Positions 13,780-25,200 of a stretch of DNA of 64,000 nucleotides are shown in pieces. The notes beneath the pieces are model-generated. The model did no database searches, had not been told where the DNA came from, and was given only the letters and a program-made list of their open reading frames with translations. The DNA is taken from positions 81,222,858-81,286,857 of the forward strand of contig CM067565.1 in the NCBI GenBank assembly GCA_034336665.1. The letters run 5' to 3'. Each line of letters starts with the position of its first letter. The stretch's first letter is position 1. The position numbers were made by a program, and so were the translations under genes. This stretch comes from Luscinia megarhynchos (lineage: Eukaryota > Chordata > Aves > Passeriformes > Turdidae).

Positions 13780-14060
13780 TTGGGTTGCTTTATTTTTAGT
13801 CTGGAAATTTGGTATTCTATCCCCGGACCTGCCAGTTTCCGGTTGTATGTCTCTGGACCTCCAGCCTGCTGTGAGACTGTCACATTTCCATAAACAAATG
13901 TGTCTCTACTAGAGCACAATCTCGCTGTTCTAATTACAGATGGAGTTATTAACATTTTCTGGTGAGAAAACAAATGCATGTAGCTTGTGTGCTTACGTCA
14001 TTCAGTCTGTGAGCTCAAACATCCGTTTTATTGATTTATATTTTTCTGCAGGCGTTTCTT
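13780..14060. promoter_or_regulatory. Candidate regulatory block (CRE, forkhead-like, homeodomain motifs)
   Basis: An AT-rich island in a GC-neutral stretch carries CCATAAACAAATG (forkhead-like), TCTAATTACAGATGG (homeodomain plus E-box-like), TTACGTCAT (CRE/ATF-like) near 13994, and TTATTGATTTATA. No coding frame is convincing. An intronic enhancer is one reading, but ordinary intronic sequence is equally possible without conservation data. Confidence 0.25.
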
Positions 14061-17000
14061 AGGTCACCTCCTTGTGTCTGGCTGACATTAGTGGCGTGGC
14101 TGGAAGAACACAGACACTTGTCTGTGTCAGTGCATCTGTCTGCTGGTTAGCTGCTGTCCAGCTCCTGCGTCACTCCTGCCTGAGTCCCAGCACAGTGCTT
14201 CCTTTTTCTTCTTGCCCCCTGATCTGCCAGGGGTTTGGCAGGGGACATGGGTGCTGAGTGTGAGGGGCAGAGACTTCAGGATGAGCTGATGAGAATGGGA
14301 AATGCTCTGTTTGGAAAGTCCTGAAATGCTGTTTCTGTTGTCTGCCCTGGCCTTACAGTGCTGCAGCAGAGTTCAGTGCAGGACTGGCAGCCTCCTCAAC
14401 AGGCACCTCCCAGTCCCCTGCCTGCAAGAGCCCCTCAGACCTCTGCTGCTTGTCCCCCCTGCCAGGCTATGGGATGACTCCATAAGCATCCTGATGCACA
14501 CTTTGCAGCCAGTCATAGCAGTGAAGGACCAAAGCACATAATCTTAGCCTGTCCAGCCTCATTCTGCCTTCTTTCTCTTTGCAATGGAGGCTTGCTTGGC
14601 TGCTGTTTGGGTCCTCATTTAGGTGCTGACCTGCAGGCCAGGGACAAAGACAAGGAGGAAGAGAAGTCCTGCCCTGCCCTGCTGAGGCCACCAAGCTCTC
14701 AAGAACAGTTCTCAGGGCTGTGTTTGCACAGGGCTTCACAGGCAGAAGCTGGGGCTGCAGCTGCAGGTGGGATGTGCTTTAGGGACTTCAGGTCTGTGTC
14801 CCTCAGCTCCTGACACGTTTTGGTGAATATACAGAACGCTTGGACATGCTGGTCCTGCTGGGGATGTAGGATGCAGGGCAGGGCAACAGGTTTTTCTGTG
14901 GATGGGAGAAGCTTCCTCTCTTCCTCCTGTTAATAGGGAAGGAGATGGAGTCCAGTATTGCTGAATAAGAGTGGAAAATGCCTTTTGGCAAGTCTGTCTT
15001 TTTCTGTTTCGAGGAAGTCAGCATTAATTATGCAGAGTGCAGGAGGGGAAGCCTCTGGGGCTTGCATGGAGCCTGGTTTGATGTCCTGCTCTTACTGTGT
15101 CCTTGGCCCCACTATATTCTGTGGTGACAAGCCATGCTTGTGGTCAGGAAAGGGCTTGGATACCTTGAGCTGGTCCCCACCATTCCAGCCTCACAGCTGC
15201 TTCCCATAAACTCCCTGTGCCTTGTCTCTTGATGCCCAGAAGCCCATTCTGATGTTAGCATCTCAGCCCAGGCTGAGCCAAGCTTGCTCTGACCCTTAAG
15301 AGGAAGGAGGGACCAGGACAGACACCTTTAACCATGTTCTGGTGCAGCAGTTTGTGTGGTCAAAGATGCTCCTTTACCTGTGGTGGCAGCATAAGGTGTA
15401 AGGAAACATGCAGGGTCCTCCCCTAGAGGGAGACACTGGGATCAAAACAAAAAGCTTTGCGAAACCAGCTCTGCCTTCAGTGTGTATTTGAGTTGGGGAG
15501 AGCAGCTGTTGCTGGAAAGATCCCCTTATCCCTCCCACACTGCTGGAAGGTGTTTCCTTTCATAATTGGGAACTGTTTCTGTACCGTAAGACTGTGCATG
15601 CTGCAAGCACCACCTTTCCTCCCTGCCTGTGCTTTGACTGAAACACTGTACCAATATCAGCTAGCCTGCAGGGCACCTTGCAGCACCGGACACATTGGAG
15701 CTGCCCTGCCTGACTGATGGTGGGGGCAGGGAGTCCCTGGAGTGAGCATCTGAGACCAAGATGCAAACCAATTGCAAGAAAAGAGGTGTTGCCAGACCCA
15801 TGAGTGGCACTGTGCCTGGGAAAACCAGCCAGTCTCCTTCTCAGGTGGAAGACTGCTGGGAAAGGCCTTTGGTGAAGGATACTAGGTAGGCACTATTGAT
15901 GAAGACTGCAGAGTTGGTTGCCAAAACATTTTTCCTTAGTTGGCTAATGGGTGTTGAAACCCCAGAGGAGCCCTGGTGGGTCTGACCTAAAGGGATAAAA
16001 TTGCAGGTCGCCTGTAGCCTGCTGCCAGATGTTCTTGCAGCTGGGAGAACTAGAAGATCATGAGTGCTCTGAACATTCCTGTGAGCTTTTCCCAGCTTCC
16101 CACACACCTGATGCACCTGTCTCCATGGGAAGCCCCTTCTGCTTACCAGGTGGGTGGAAGGTTGCATAACTAAGGATGGTGTGAACTGCTTCTGTGCCTC
16201 CTGACTCGGCTCGTGGAAAGAGTGTGAGCTTTGGGCATATGCCACATCTTTTCCATTGCTGCATGTTCTGGCTGGGTTACTGGAGAGGCTAGGAAGGTTT
16301 ATATCCAGTCCATCCTCTAGGCTTCAGGGAAAAAGGTATATCTCTGGGACCTATCTCTCTGAGATGTGTCTTAAATTACCTATAGACTTGCAGAATTTGT
16401 CTTCAGCATGTAATGGTTTGTATAAATAATGTTTAGTTACAGTTGTGGGCAATGTGAGCATGTGAGCCTCATTTCTTTTAAAAAAGACAACTGGAACAAT
16501 GAGTCTTTAAAACATGGAAGAATGAGGTAAAGAGTTTGGTGTCTGTAGAGGAAAATCATAGTTCTCTGATCTGTTGTAAGTCTCTCAGTACTTGCAATAC
16601 TTCAATAACTTCAATGTTACTGGTAAAATAACAGCATTTGGAAAACTTGTGTAAATTACTTGGATGTTCAGAAAACCTCTGAAACTTCTCACAGAAAACT
16701 GCCTACGGGAAGAGATGTAGAGTTCTGGCTCAAAAATTGGCTGAGGTTCCCCAAAGTCAAGGGGTGAACTAGCAATTTTAATGTGACAAGAACAGAGGCA
16801 TGAGGTCCTTTGCTATTAATGACCTGGAAAAGGTGATGTGCAGCAAAGTACCTAAAATCTGCAGTACCCTGGTGTCATTCAGATTTGTCAAGAGGAAGTG
16901 ACCCCAAAGTGACACCACATGCAGTGAAGTGCTGTGAGAAGAAGCATGCAGCCAGGTATATTGGAGGGAGTGATTTGCTCTGGGACATGGCTGGCTTCTA

Positions 17001-19206
17001 ATTTACCGTGGCTGCTTAGGGCAGTGGGATTGCAGGCTGATGACAGAGATGCTTTTCCTCGATATGCAAAGATGCCATCAGAGAAGTAAATTGTTCTCAG
17101 CCATGTGAGGAGTGGTGTAAGGATTGGGGTGCTGTTCTGGTAGTCAAGGTCATTTCCCTACCCAGGATGTTGTATGTGATTCTGGTCACCTTTTCATAGG
17201 GTCAGAAAAGAGAATGTGTTAGGAATTAGAGCTAGAAGACATCTTGTGTCCTGGGAAGGAGAGAGCACTTAGTAGAGAACTTAATAGGTCTAGAAAAAGC
17301 AAACACTTTTCTTCTTTGCCTTTTTTTACTACGATACAAGGAAAACTCAAGGCTGTTGTGTTAAAATTGGATTGTAGTCTTTACTCAAAATCTGGAATTC
17401 ATTGCTAAAAGTTTACAAGGTTCCCAGAAAGGAATGAGAGATATTTCTTTTTTCCTTCAGTTCTTCTAGACTGCACTTACAGAGGGGTGTAACCATTCAT
17501 GCTCCAAAGTGTGTGATATTCCTCTGAGTCTCATCCCATCATGTTTTTCCATCACTCCCCTAGAGCTTCCGAGTCTCTAGTTAATTCATCCAGGGTGAGG
17601 TATCCCGTCTTCCCGATTTATTCTGAACTGTGATCTCATGTCTTGGCTTGTTCTTCTCCTGCTTTTCTGCTTCCTTGTTCTGCTCTAGGCAGCCCTGCTC
17701 CATCTCTGTACCTGTGAATGATGTCTTAACAGGCTGCTTTGTGGCTTTTCCAATTTAGCTGACTCCCCCTCTCAGTGCTTGTACTCAGCTGGCTTTTGCT
17801 TCTCGGGCTGCCCTTTGTCATCAATGCTTCAGCTGGTTTGTAGCTGCGCACCCTTAGAGCTAAGCTGGGAGGGATCACTTTGAAGCAGAGCTCTCTAGGT
17901 CACTGCAGTGAATCGTTTTGTGGTCATTATCTATCTAGTGTTGTGCTGTGGTGCTGATAAATCTCTGCAGCCAGGCAGGAGATGGCCAGGATTATACCAG
18001 TGAGCTGGAGGTAAGAGTCCTGCATCCCCTCTGCTAATGTCACCAAACAATGCAGAGCTTGAAGGGCAGTGGTGGTGCGAGCTTCCTCATCCTTTGGGCA
18101 AGCAATGGCTCTTATGCCTAGCCCTGGGGGATGGCATTTCTGAGGTGAAAAAAAGCCCCAGGCGTTGCCCAGAAGTGATACTCTGCTATCCAGCCTTTCT
18201 GTGTGGTTCATGGTAGTAGTGAAGGATTTGGGTAGTTTTGGATGCTGGATTAAGAAGAATGGTTTAGAGATCAAAAGCCTGTATAAATCTTCCTGCTATC
18301 ACTATTCCTTCTGCAGCTAATGTGATTTTCTCAGCGTGTTCTGAAAAGTGGTTGTGTTTCTGTTGTCAGAGTGTCCTTCTCTGAGTTACTCAGTTTGCAT
18401 TCATTCATTGCTGCCATAATCATCTCTGTGTTTCTTAAGGAGCTGCTCTGCACAGGAAGAGGACCTCCCCATGTCCAAGCAGTGATGCTTATCTGCGTGC
18501 CACTGTGGGTCTTGTAACAGTTTGGGAAAGGCACTGAAATAAATAAAATATTTGACCAGCTAAACAGTAGAGCCTAAGCCTCCTTTTACCCTGTGTGCTT
18601 GCTTCTAATGGCCTCCAAGTCAGAGGAAGGAGAGAAAACAAGCAGGGGATGTGACCAGCCCCTGATAGGTGCCCTGGGAGCTGGAGGCTGAGGCCCGCAG
18701 TGAAGGGAGGGTGATGATTCAGCCTAATAAAGCTAATGGCTTTATGCAGTCAGGCAAAGGAAATTGTGGGATCATGATGCAGCAACTGTCCTTTAGCAAT
18801 TTGTTTCTATCATCCAGACGTGACTTCATGCCCCAACCCCACCCTTTCACTTTTTCCGGTACCTAAATGCTTTTGCTGCTGAGGAGGGGGAGCTGAGACA
18901 CCGTGTTCTCAGGAAGAAAAGTAGTCTGTGAGGCAGCTGCATGTAAATGGTGTGAGAGTGGACAAACACTGGAGGGAGTTCTGGGTCTCCATGGTGGGAC
19001 CATAGCTGCTGAAGCATATGGGTTCTTCTGGCACCACCGAACTCAGCAAGCTTCTCAAATGACCTTGTCCCTGGACACCAGTCCCTGGAAAATCCTGTAG
19101 CACAGAGAAGCCTGAGCTGGCAGGCAAGGTTGGCCCCCAGCTGCAACGGGCTAAGTTATCATCAAACTGGCACGTGTCTAACCAGCTCTTTCTCTCTTTT
19201 CCCCAG

Positions 19207-22200
19207 GGAAGACGATGAAGTTGTAGAGATGCTTCCCTACGTCATCGCCACCCTGGGCTCAGTAGGGGCCCCCTGCAAAACTCCCACATGCAACAACAAC
19301 AACAGCACTACCAAGGACTACTGCTACAGTGCTCGCATCCGCAGCACTGTGCTGCAGGGGCTGCCCTTTGGTGGGGTGCCCACCGTCCTAGCCCTTGACT
19401 TTATGTGCTTTCTCGTAAGTCTGCCTACTGCTGCCTCAGCACCTTCTCCCCTAATCAACCAGGAAATGAGCATGGTGATCAGATGCTTAGGGTTGAGGGC
19501 CCCAAATGCCATCCCTGACTTTGCTGCTGATCATGTCTCCTAGGTGCTGTGGGCTTAGCCACTGCTGATTTAGCTCCAATACCACCACACTGAGCCCTGA
19601 AGGATAGATTGCAGCCATAAGGATGGGGGTGATATTGGGTCCCAAAACTCCCACTTATGTTGCCAAGTCCCTGCAGCTTTATCCAGGCTTTGTGTGTTCC
19701 TCCTTAGAAGCTGTGGGACCACAAATGAAATAGCCATAATTTTGACTTCTAGGAACCCCGGGGCCTTTTGATCCTGTGGGACTACCTTAGCTATTGTGTG
19801 TTGTCTCTCCTCCCACAGCTATCCAGATAGTCTGATTTAACAGTCCTGGGGAACTTGTGCTCTCTTGTGGTCTCAGTGTGCTCTTAATTCCCCTCCTACC
19901 CTCCTTGTGCCTGTGGCTCTGCATGCAGAGGACAAGGGCAGAGTTGGACAGTGCCTTTTCTCACAGCTTTCTCTTTTGGTCTCTTTCAGGCCCTGTTGTT
20001 TGTCTTTTCAATTTTGCGTAAAGTTGCTTGGGACTATGGACGCCTGGCCCTGGTGACTGATGCTGACAGGTAAGCATGAGAGAGTGGCAAGGGAATAAGA
20101 TATGAGTAGTGTCCTTCTTTGCTGTGGGGCAGAAGGGATAAATCCCATTTTGTGTGCCTGAGCAGCTGGAGAGGAGAGGCAAATGTGCCGGTTGCATCCC
20201 CTGAGCTCCAGGAATAGGAAGAAATCCCCACTTACTGGCTTTTTTGTTACAGCATCCTTCTCCCAACACACGGAGTGGTCCCCTCTGGCTCCATATTGCT
20301 TATGGTCCCTTCAGGGAGAGATGTGCAGGGGCCCTTGCAGAGGAACAGCAAATGGAGGGAGGAAAGGAACAAGAGGTCACAGGAAGGGTGAGGGCTGCCA
20401 TAGTAAAGGCTTTGTTAAGCCTCTGAAGGTGTCTTTGTGACTCTGCTGGATGCAGTTCTTGTTAAGAGCACTTGACAGTAGTATGCTGTTTTTCCAAGTG
20501 TGGTACTGCTGTGCTGATCTGAGCTTAGCTCACATCCCAAGTGCTGATGAATTGGTCTGGGTGTGGATCCTTCCTGCCTAATGCATTGTGGGCTACAGTG
20601 TCTGTCAGCAAAAGCTGGGGCCCATTGAGGATACCAGCTCCAGAGCAGAAGGAGCATTCCCTGCACAGCAGTGGAAAGAGTTGTTTTTTTCCAGCATCAA
20701 ACCAGGAATTCTCCTGTGTTAAATAAGTGGTCCTGGATAGAGTTAGATATGCAGCTGTGTCCCTGTCCCTGGTTCCTCTGCCCGTCCTTTCCTGGTCTGG
20801 CTGGGGAAATCAAATGTACAGAGGTAGTGGAAGGGAAACAAGGAGAAAGGAATAATCATAGGAGACCTCAGTGGGGAGAGGGCAGCAGAGTTAAGCAATC
20901 TGGATCTGGGTGCTGGCAGGAAACCGTGGGGCTGCACAGCTCTGGCCTCTACTGAGGAGAGAGAACTGGATTTTCTCTGAGGCAATGCTTGAGCAGCTTG
21001 GGTGCAAGAGAGTGCAAGCAGTGGCTGTAGAGGAGTGCCAGCTGTTTGGAGAGGGAGAGCTGGTAAGCACAGGGAGGGGGACAGGGTGCCTGTGGATCAA
21101 CAGGACTGCAGTCGCAGGGAAAAGCCCATGCTGCTTGGCTCATCCATGGGGTGGGATGACATTTTTCAGGATGCATGTGTGTTTGTTGCCAGGGTGGAGG
21201 TATATAGGAGGGGAGCTCAGATGGCAGTCAGGCAGTCCCTATGGTCTCTCCTACCTGACCTGGTCACTCAGGAGCTCTTTGCAATGGCCATGGAATGGAG
21301 CCTGGTCACCTTCCCAGTGAAACCAGCTTCCCTTCAGCTGGCAGCAAAGCATTCTGCCCCTGGACCAGTGGGTATTCCAGATTGCTGTGACTTGAGGCGT
21401 GGCTGGGCACTGGAAGAAAGGTCTTCTTGGCAGGTTTCTCTTCTTCAGGATGATGAGGAGCCATGTTGGATACACAGTTCCCTGCAAGCCAGGAGAACTC
21501 AGCACCTACTCCCATAGTTGTAACCTGTCCCTTTCTGTTTCTGTGCCCCCAGGCGCCGACGCTGGGAGACGGAAAGAGAGGAGCGGGAATAGTATGTTGT
21601 TTTTTCAGGGTCTCATTTCTTGTCTCTTTCTTGCTCACTACCTCTCTCTCCTTTTTTCTTGCAGCTGTCTTGCTTCTGAACTAATCTAAATGGCTGGGAG
21701 TTTGGGCATGAATTTGTGTCTCTTGGTGGATTTGTGCTCTTCTTTCCCTCCCCTTTGTGTCATCCACTACCACAGCTGAATGCACCCTGGTTTTCCCCTA
21801 GTAGCCCTTAGATGTTCCTTGAGAGCAGTAGTGCCAGGGAGCTTTCAGTCCTGACCAAGGCAGAGGGTGGTGTATCACATGCCCTGCTCTATCTGCTTGT
21901 GTCCAGCTATCCTGCCTTATGATGGAAGTAAACAAACCTGCTTGCCTGAGCCCACAGTACACTTGGTCACCCAGGTGCAGGAGAGGCTACTTTGCCTGGT
22001 CCTTCTTGTTCCAGGTTGCCACAAGAGCTGTTCCCTCGCCATCTGCAAAGGTAGGCAGATGCACAAAGAGGATTTGGCAAGAGTACTGTCTTAACTTTTT
22101 ACTCCATGAGGCTGCTGGGACCAGGGCAACCTTTGGCCCTTGTCCCTTGCCACCTAAACCCAGACCCAGCAAGGAATTACTCTTGATTTTCTTTCTTCCC

Positions 22201-25200
22201 CTGTGGAAGAAACCTTTTGCCTCAGTGCTGCTGAAAGCATCCTTTGTCTCCTTGGTCAGGTGGTACCCATTAAGCCCTACCATGGACTGTCCTCTGTGTT
22301 CTTACCTCTTTCTTGCTGCTTTTGTGCCTGAGAAAAGACCATTGCGTGTGCCTTGCTGGGTATGTGCTGCAGAGGGAACGATCACAGCTGGCAGTACAAG
22401 CCTGCCACGGTCACTCCAGCCCCACTGATTTGTGTCTGAGACCAGGGCAGCAAGCTGCAGCTTCCTTTTCCCACTGGCAAAGCAGGGCCCTGCTACTGCC
22501 TTAAAGGAGGTACAAGAATATGCCTGTTTTCACAGCTGATCCTTGCCCTCAGGGGCAGAGCAGTCAGAGTTGTTAGAAGTGGTGGTTGCTGTGGTACATG
22601 GCACAGAGGGGAGCCCTCACTCATGCTTGATTGCTTCACTAGTGGTTGGCCCTGCTTCAGGTGTGTGGCACCTTTTCACTGCTAACATCTTGGAGGGGGA
22701 GTAAGGCTGAGGTAGTACAGCCATTGTGCTCTGAGGATTTTTCAGCGGGCAGCTTCATTTATTATCTCAAATGCTTGTCTCTCTCCAGGGAGACACTTCT
22801 TCTTGCTCCTGTTTTTCATTTGAGCTTGCTGGAGCAAGCTCCACACATACCATCACTAAAGCTACTGCATGTGCTGGGACAGTGTTAGCAGCAGAAGCCT
22901 CCAAGAACCTGCAGAACTCAGTTGAGGAAGTCTCATTCTGTCTGTGCTCCTTCAAGCTAACGGCACATTCCCATCCCAGCTGTTCTCTGCTGGGGAGTGA
23001 AGTGACAAGTGGAACATGCATATGTCACCTGGTGCTCTCAGCCCCTGAATGTCCAACATTGGTCTTTGCAGGAGAGAGCATCCTCCTCTGATGTGTTCCC
23101 TTTCCCGGACAACCAGCAAGTGGTCTTGTCCTGTGACTTGTCAGAGCTTGCTGTAGCCTGCAACAATCTCATTTGGCAACTCAGTCTGCACTGGGAGATC
23201 ATAGCAGCCCATAGCACCTCTGTATATGAGGGAAGTGATCACAGAGCCCTGTGGGGCTTTGCCAGCTGTGCAGCCACCTCCAGCTTTGCACCCCAGCAAG
23301 CCCTTTCCATGGCATGCCTGGCCTGCCCTCTTGGAGCCTGTGATTCCTTTGGCATGAGGCTAGCTGTGCCTCAGACCCTGTCCTTCTCCTTCCCTGGCAA
23401 GGCCTGCACCAAACCTGCATCATGCAAGATCCCACCTTAATCTTGTGATTTAGGGCAGTCTTGCTTTCACCCACTTACACTGCTTTCATCTTTTCCATAA
23501 TGCTTTGCATTAAAAAATCTCCATCCAAGTGCAGGTGCTGTTGGAGCTCCCTATTCAACTTTCTATCTTTGGCAAGGTTTTGCATCCTCTGTCTTCTAAA
23601 CACTTCAGGTCATCCTGATTATTGTCACTGCATCCCCTGCACAGAGCTGAGTTATCCTGGTTCTCCAAAAACTCATGGTGTCATCATGCTGGGCTTTTCT
23701 CAGGGCAGAAATTTCTCTTCAGCAGAAATTCGCTCTCACTCCCTGTGCCCAGCTGCAAGGCTCTGTGATTATAAAGAGCTGAAGGTCTAAGAGCTGTGTT
23801 GAAGCTGTCTCTCCTTCCAGCAGGGCAGGGTGTTGGGCTGTGCAGTGGCAAGGCTGCACACCACTGTCTAATCAGCACTGCTGTAGTCGCCTGACCTTCA
23901 GCTAATCTCCTTTACCCTGTTTCTGTTACTTCCAGCTAGGAACTGGGGACTCAGCAGGTGCTACTCTGCTCTGAGAGAGGACACGTGTCTCATTCACTTT
24001 CCTTCAGAATGTTCATGAGGATCTCTGCTTGTTCTCCTTTCCATAGTGTCATCCACTTCCTCTCTAGCACTTCTCTCAGCAGCTGTTTGTCTGTGTTCTT
24101 GCCTTCTAACCCTCCTTGAGCCTGTACTGACTAAAGGGAGACTATATTTTCATTTGGTTTTTTTTCCTTTGTTTCTAGCCTTCAGATCAGTCATCTGTCT
24201 TCTTGCATCTCTGAGATCCAGCCTGCTGTTGCCACTTTGAGAGTGCTGTTTAATTTAGATCTCTGGACCATTTTCTTGCCTCCTTTTCCAGCTGCCCTCT
24301 GTCTCTATAGTGGGCGCTGTTGTCAGCCTTGGATACTTCTGCTGCAGGTTCTTCATCTAGGTCCCTGCCTCTGGCTGGAGTAAAGCGGATTTGTTATATT
24401 CACCCCTTTTGCTTTCCTGTCCTTTAGCATGGAGACATTCAGTTCTAGCTGTCTGCCCTGCTCCTCCTCAAGGGATTTCCAGCTTGGAGGCTCAGCTGAG
24501 GCTGGGAGGCAGGTTGCACTGAGCCTGGCTCCAGGCAGCTGCATTCTTCCTCCTGCATTGAAGCACTAGTGGTGGGGAGGACTGGCGTAGCAGGATGCAG
24601 CCCACCAGGCTCCTTCCTTCCTCTTCCTGAAGATGAGTGAGGTCCTCCAGGACAGGAATTGCTCCCAGTGCCTCTCCAGCTGTGCCAGAGCCAGAGGGGC
24701 TGTGGCAGCCTCCAGTTCTTGCTTCCTTTCTGCTGTCTAAACCCTGTGCTAAACAGACCTTATCTCTTCTCTGTGGCAGCCTCTGCTTGCAGGCACTGCC
24801 ACAACAGTACTGGGTGCCTTGCAGAAGGTGCCGAACAAGTAACATCCATGGGCTAAGCCCATGGGCTTTGCCAGGTTCAGCATGCCATCTGAGGAGGGTT
24901 CTCTCTTTACTGCTATCTCTGATCTTGCCTCTCTCCATCTCGCTGGGTGCAAACTGACCTGAATTAACCTCTCGTCTCCTGGGTGCTCTTGGTTCCTGGC
25001 CAGGCTGTCTCTTCGCATCTTCTAACTTTCTCCCTCACCTCCCACTTGTCATTTTAGCGTAGCCTCCGCCCTGCATTCTGACAACCATGACCGCTACGAG
25101 CGCCTCACCTCCGTCTCCAGCTCTGTGGACTTCGACCAGAGGGACAACGTGAGTAGCCACAAGAGTCAGACACTGTGCGGGGCCAGGAGCCCACAGCTTG

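Larger units (their letters stand above)
1..19206 (+). other. TMEM63B: TMEM63B 5' intronic (or upstream) DNA, no recognisable exon
   Basis: No open frame here is flanked by credible splice sites and resembles a protein I know, and I see no CpG-rich promoter. The first TMEM63B exon visible begins at 19207 behind a polypyrimidine tract and AG, so its upstream non-coding exon probably lies left of the window and this stretch is intron 1. That placement is inference. Contents I can name are a CT microsatellite (475-521), a CR1 LINE piece (3285-3645), an ERV-derived insertion (about 9235-10150) and two AT-rich motif-dense patches (6040-6200 and 13780-14060). The remainder shows nothing I recognise. 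Confidence 0.55.

Noticed and set aside
16700..17300. Text loosely resembling internal CR1 LINE sequence
   Set aside because: Only short phrases match the consensus as I remember it, not enough to call an element.
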